Below, piece by piece: positions 63,990 through 64,000 of a stretch of 64,000 nucleotides of DNA; the first letter of the stretch is position 1; each line of letters begins with the position of its first letter. Location: assembly GCA_021323755.1 (NCBI GenBank), contig JAJPKJ010000044.1, positions 30,723-94,722 on the forward strand, written 5' to 3'. The stretch comes from Chitinophagales bacterium (GTDB lineage: Bacteria; Bacteroidota; Bacteroidia; Chitinophagales; Chitinophagaceae). The position numbers and the translations under genes are program-made. The notes beneath the pieces were generated by a model. The model did no database searches, was not told where the DNA came from, and saw only the letters and a program-made list of their open reading frames with translations.

Positions 63990-64000
63990 ATGAAAAAGAA
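63990..64000 (+). CDS. Start of a further gene (cut by window)
   Basis: An ATG followed by AAAAAGAA (MKK) lies 15 bases after a -7 box. Only the first codons are in the window, so the product cannot be named. Confidence 0.35.

Noticed and set aside
1..64000. CRISPR arrays, prophage, insertion sequences or defence systems
   Set aside because: I found no regular spaced repeats, transposase, integrase, capsid or nuclease-effector genes, and base composition looks even.

Overview
The window looks like chromosomal DNA from a free-living member of the Bacteroidota, most likely near Chitinophagaceae. The evidence is the TAnnTTTG type of -7 promoter box, weak or absent Shine-Dalgarno sequences, C-terminal type IX secretion (T9SS) sorting domains on two exported proteins, a giant Reg_prop/Y_Y_Y hybrid histidine kinase, a TonB-receptor-like outer membrane barrel, DUF3810 and DUF6660-like proteins, and many secreted proteins with Bacteroidota-style signal peptides. 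Base composition looks even throughout. I see no phage, insertion sequence, CRISPR array or obvious genomic island.

Layout. 0.2-4.3 kb: small hypothetical genes, a FabH-like ketoacyl-ACP synthase, an RRM RNA-binding protein with its own promoter, leader and terminator, and a cold-shock-domain protein. 4.4-11.1 kb (minus): a likely signalling operon of a 1484-residue hybrid kinase, a stand-alone receiver and a GAF plus class III nucleotidyl cyclase protein. 11.3-14.7 kb (minus): a dipeptidyl peptidase IV homologue and a secreted beta-propeller protein. 14.8-17.2 kb (plus): a T9SS-exported lectin/PKD protein. 17.2-23.0 kb (minus): three exported Gfo/Idh/MocA oxidoreductases, an exported sugar isomerase-like TIM barrel and a lipoprotein, probably a periplasmic sugar-oxidation cluster. 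23.3-25.8 kb: an outer membrane barrel. 26.0-35.4 kb: a complete RND efflux operon (TolC, adaptor, two tandem pump subunits). 35.4-40.9 kb: exported proteins (LamG plus T9SS signal, FG-GAP propeller, serine beta-lactamase-like) and a membrane protein.

40.9-44.1 kb holds three tRNAs (Leu-UAA, Gly-GCC, Leu-GAG), a glycosyltransferase and a histidine kinase. 44.1-53.1 kb is mostly housekeeping: a DUF2130 coiled-coil protein, phosphopantetheinyl transferase, dCTP deaminase, DUF3810 peptidase-like protein, acyl-CoA carboxyltransferase, RNase HI and an amino acid permease. 53.2-61.9 kb has envelope proteins, a second serine hydrolase, a lone receiver, a DDAH-like hydrolase, small enzymes (DHFR-like, VOC), an acyl-CoA dehydrogenase with an operator-like palindrome over its promoter, and an SDR enzyme overlapped by a 54-codon gene. 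62.2-64.0 kb has a 5'-truncated gene, two small Cys-rich secreted proteins, a Lys/Asp/Thr-rich peptide and the first codons of a further gene.

The most interesting features are the kinase-receiver-cyclase module, whose kinase ends in a receiver lacking its phospho-acceptor Asp and whose cyclase lacks the usual adenine-selecting Lys; the tandem RND pump genes; the exported oxidoreductase cluster; and several short genes and regulatory sites at the right end.
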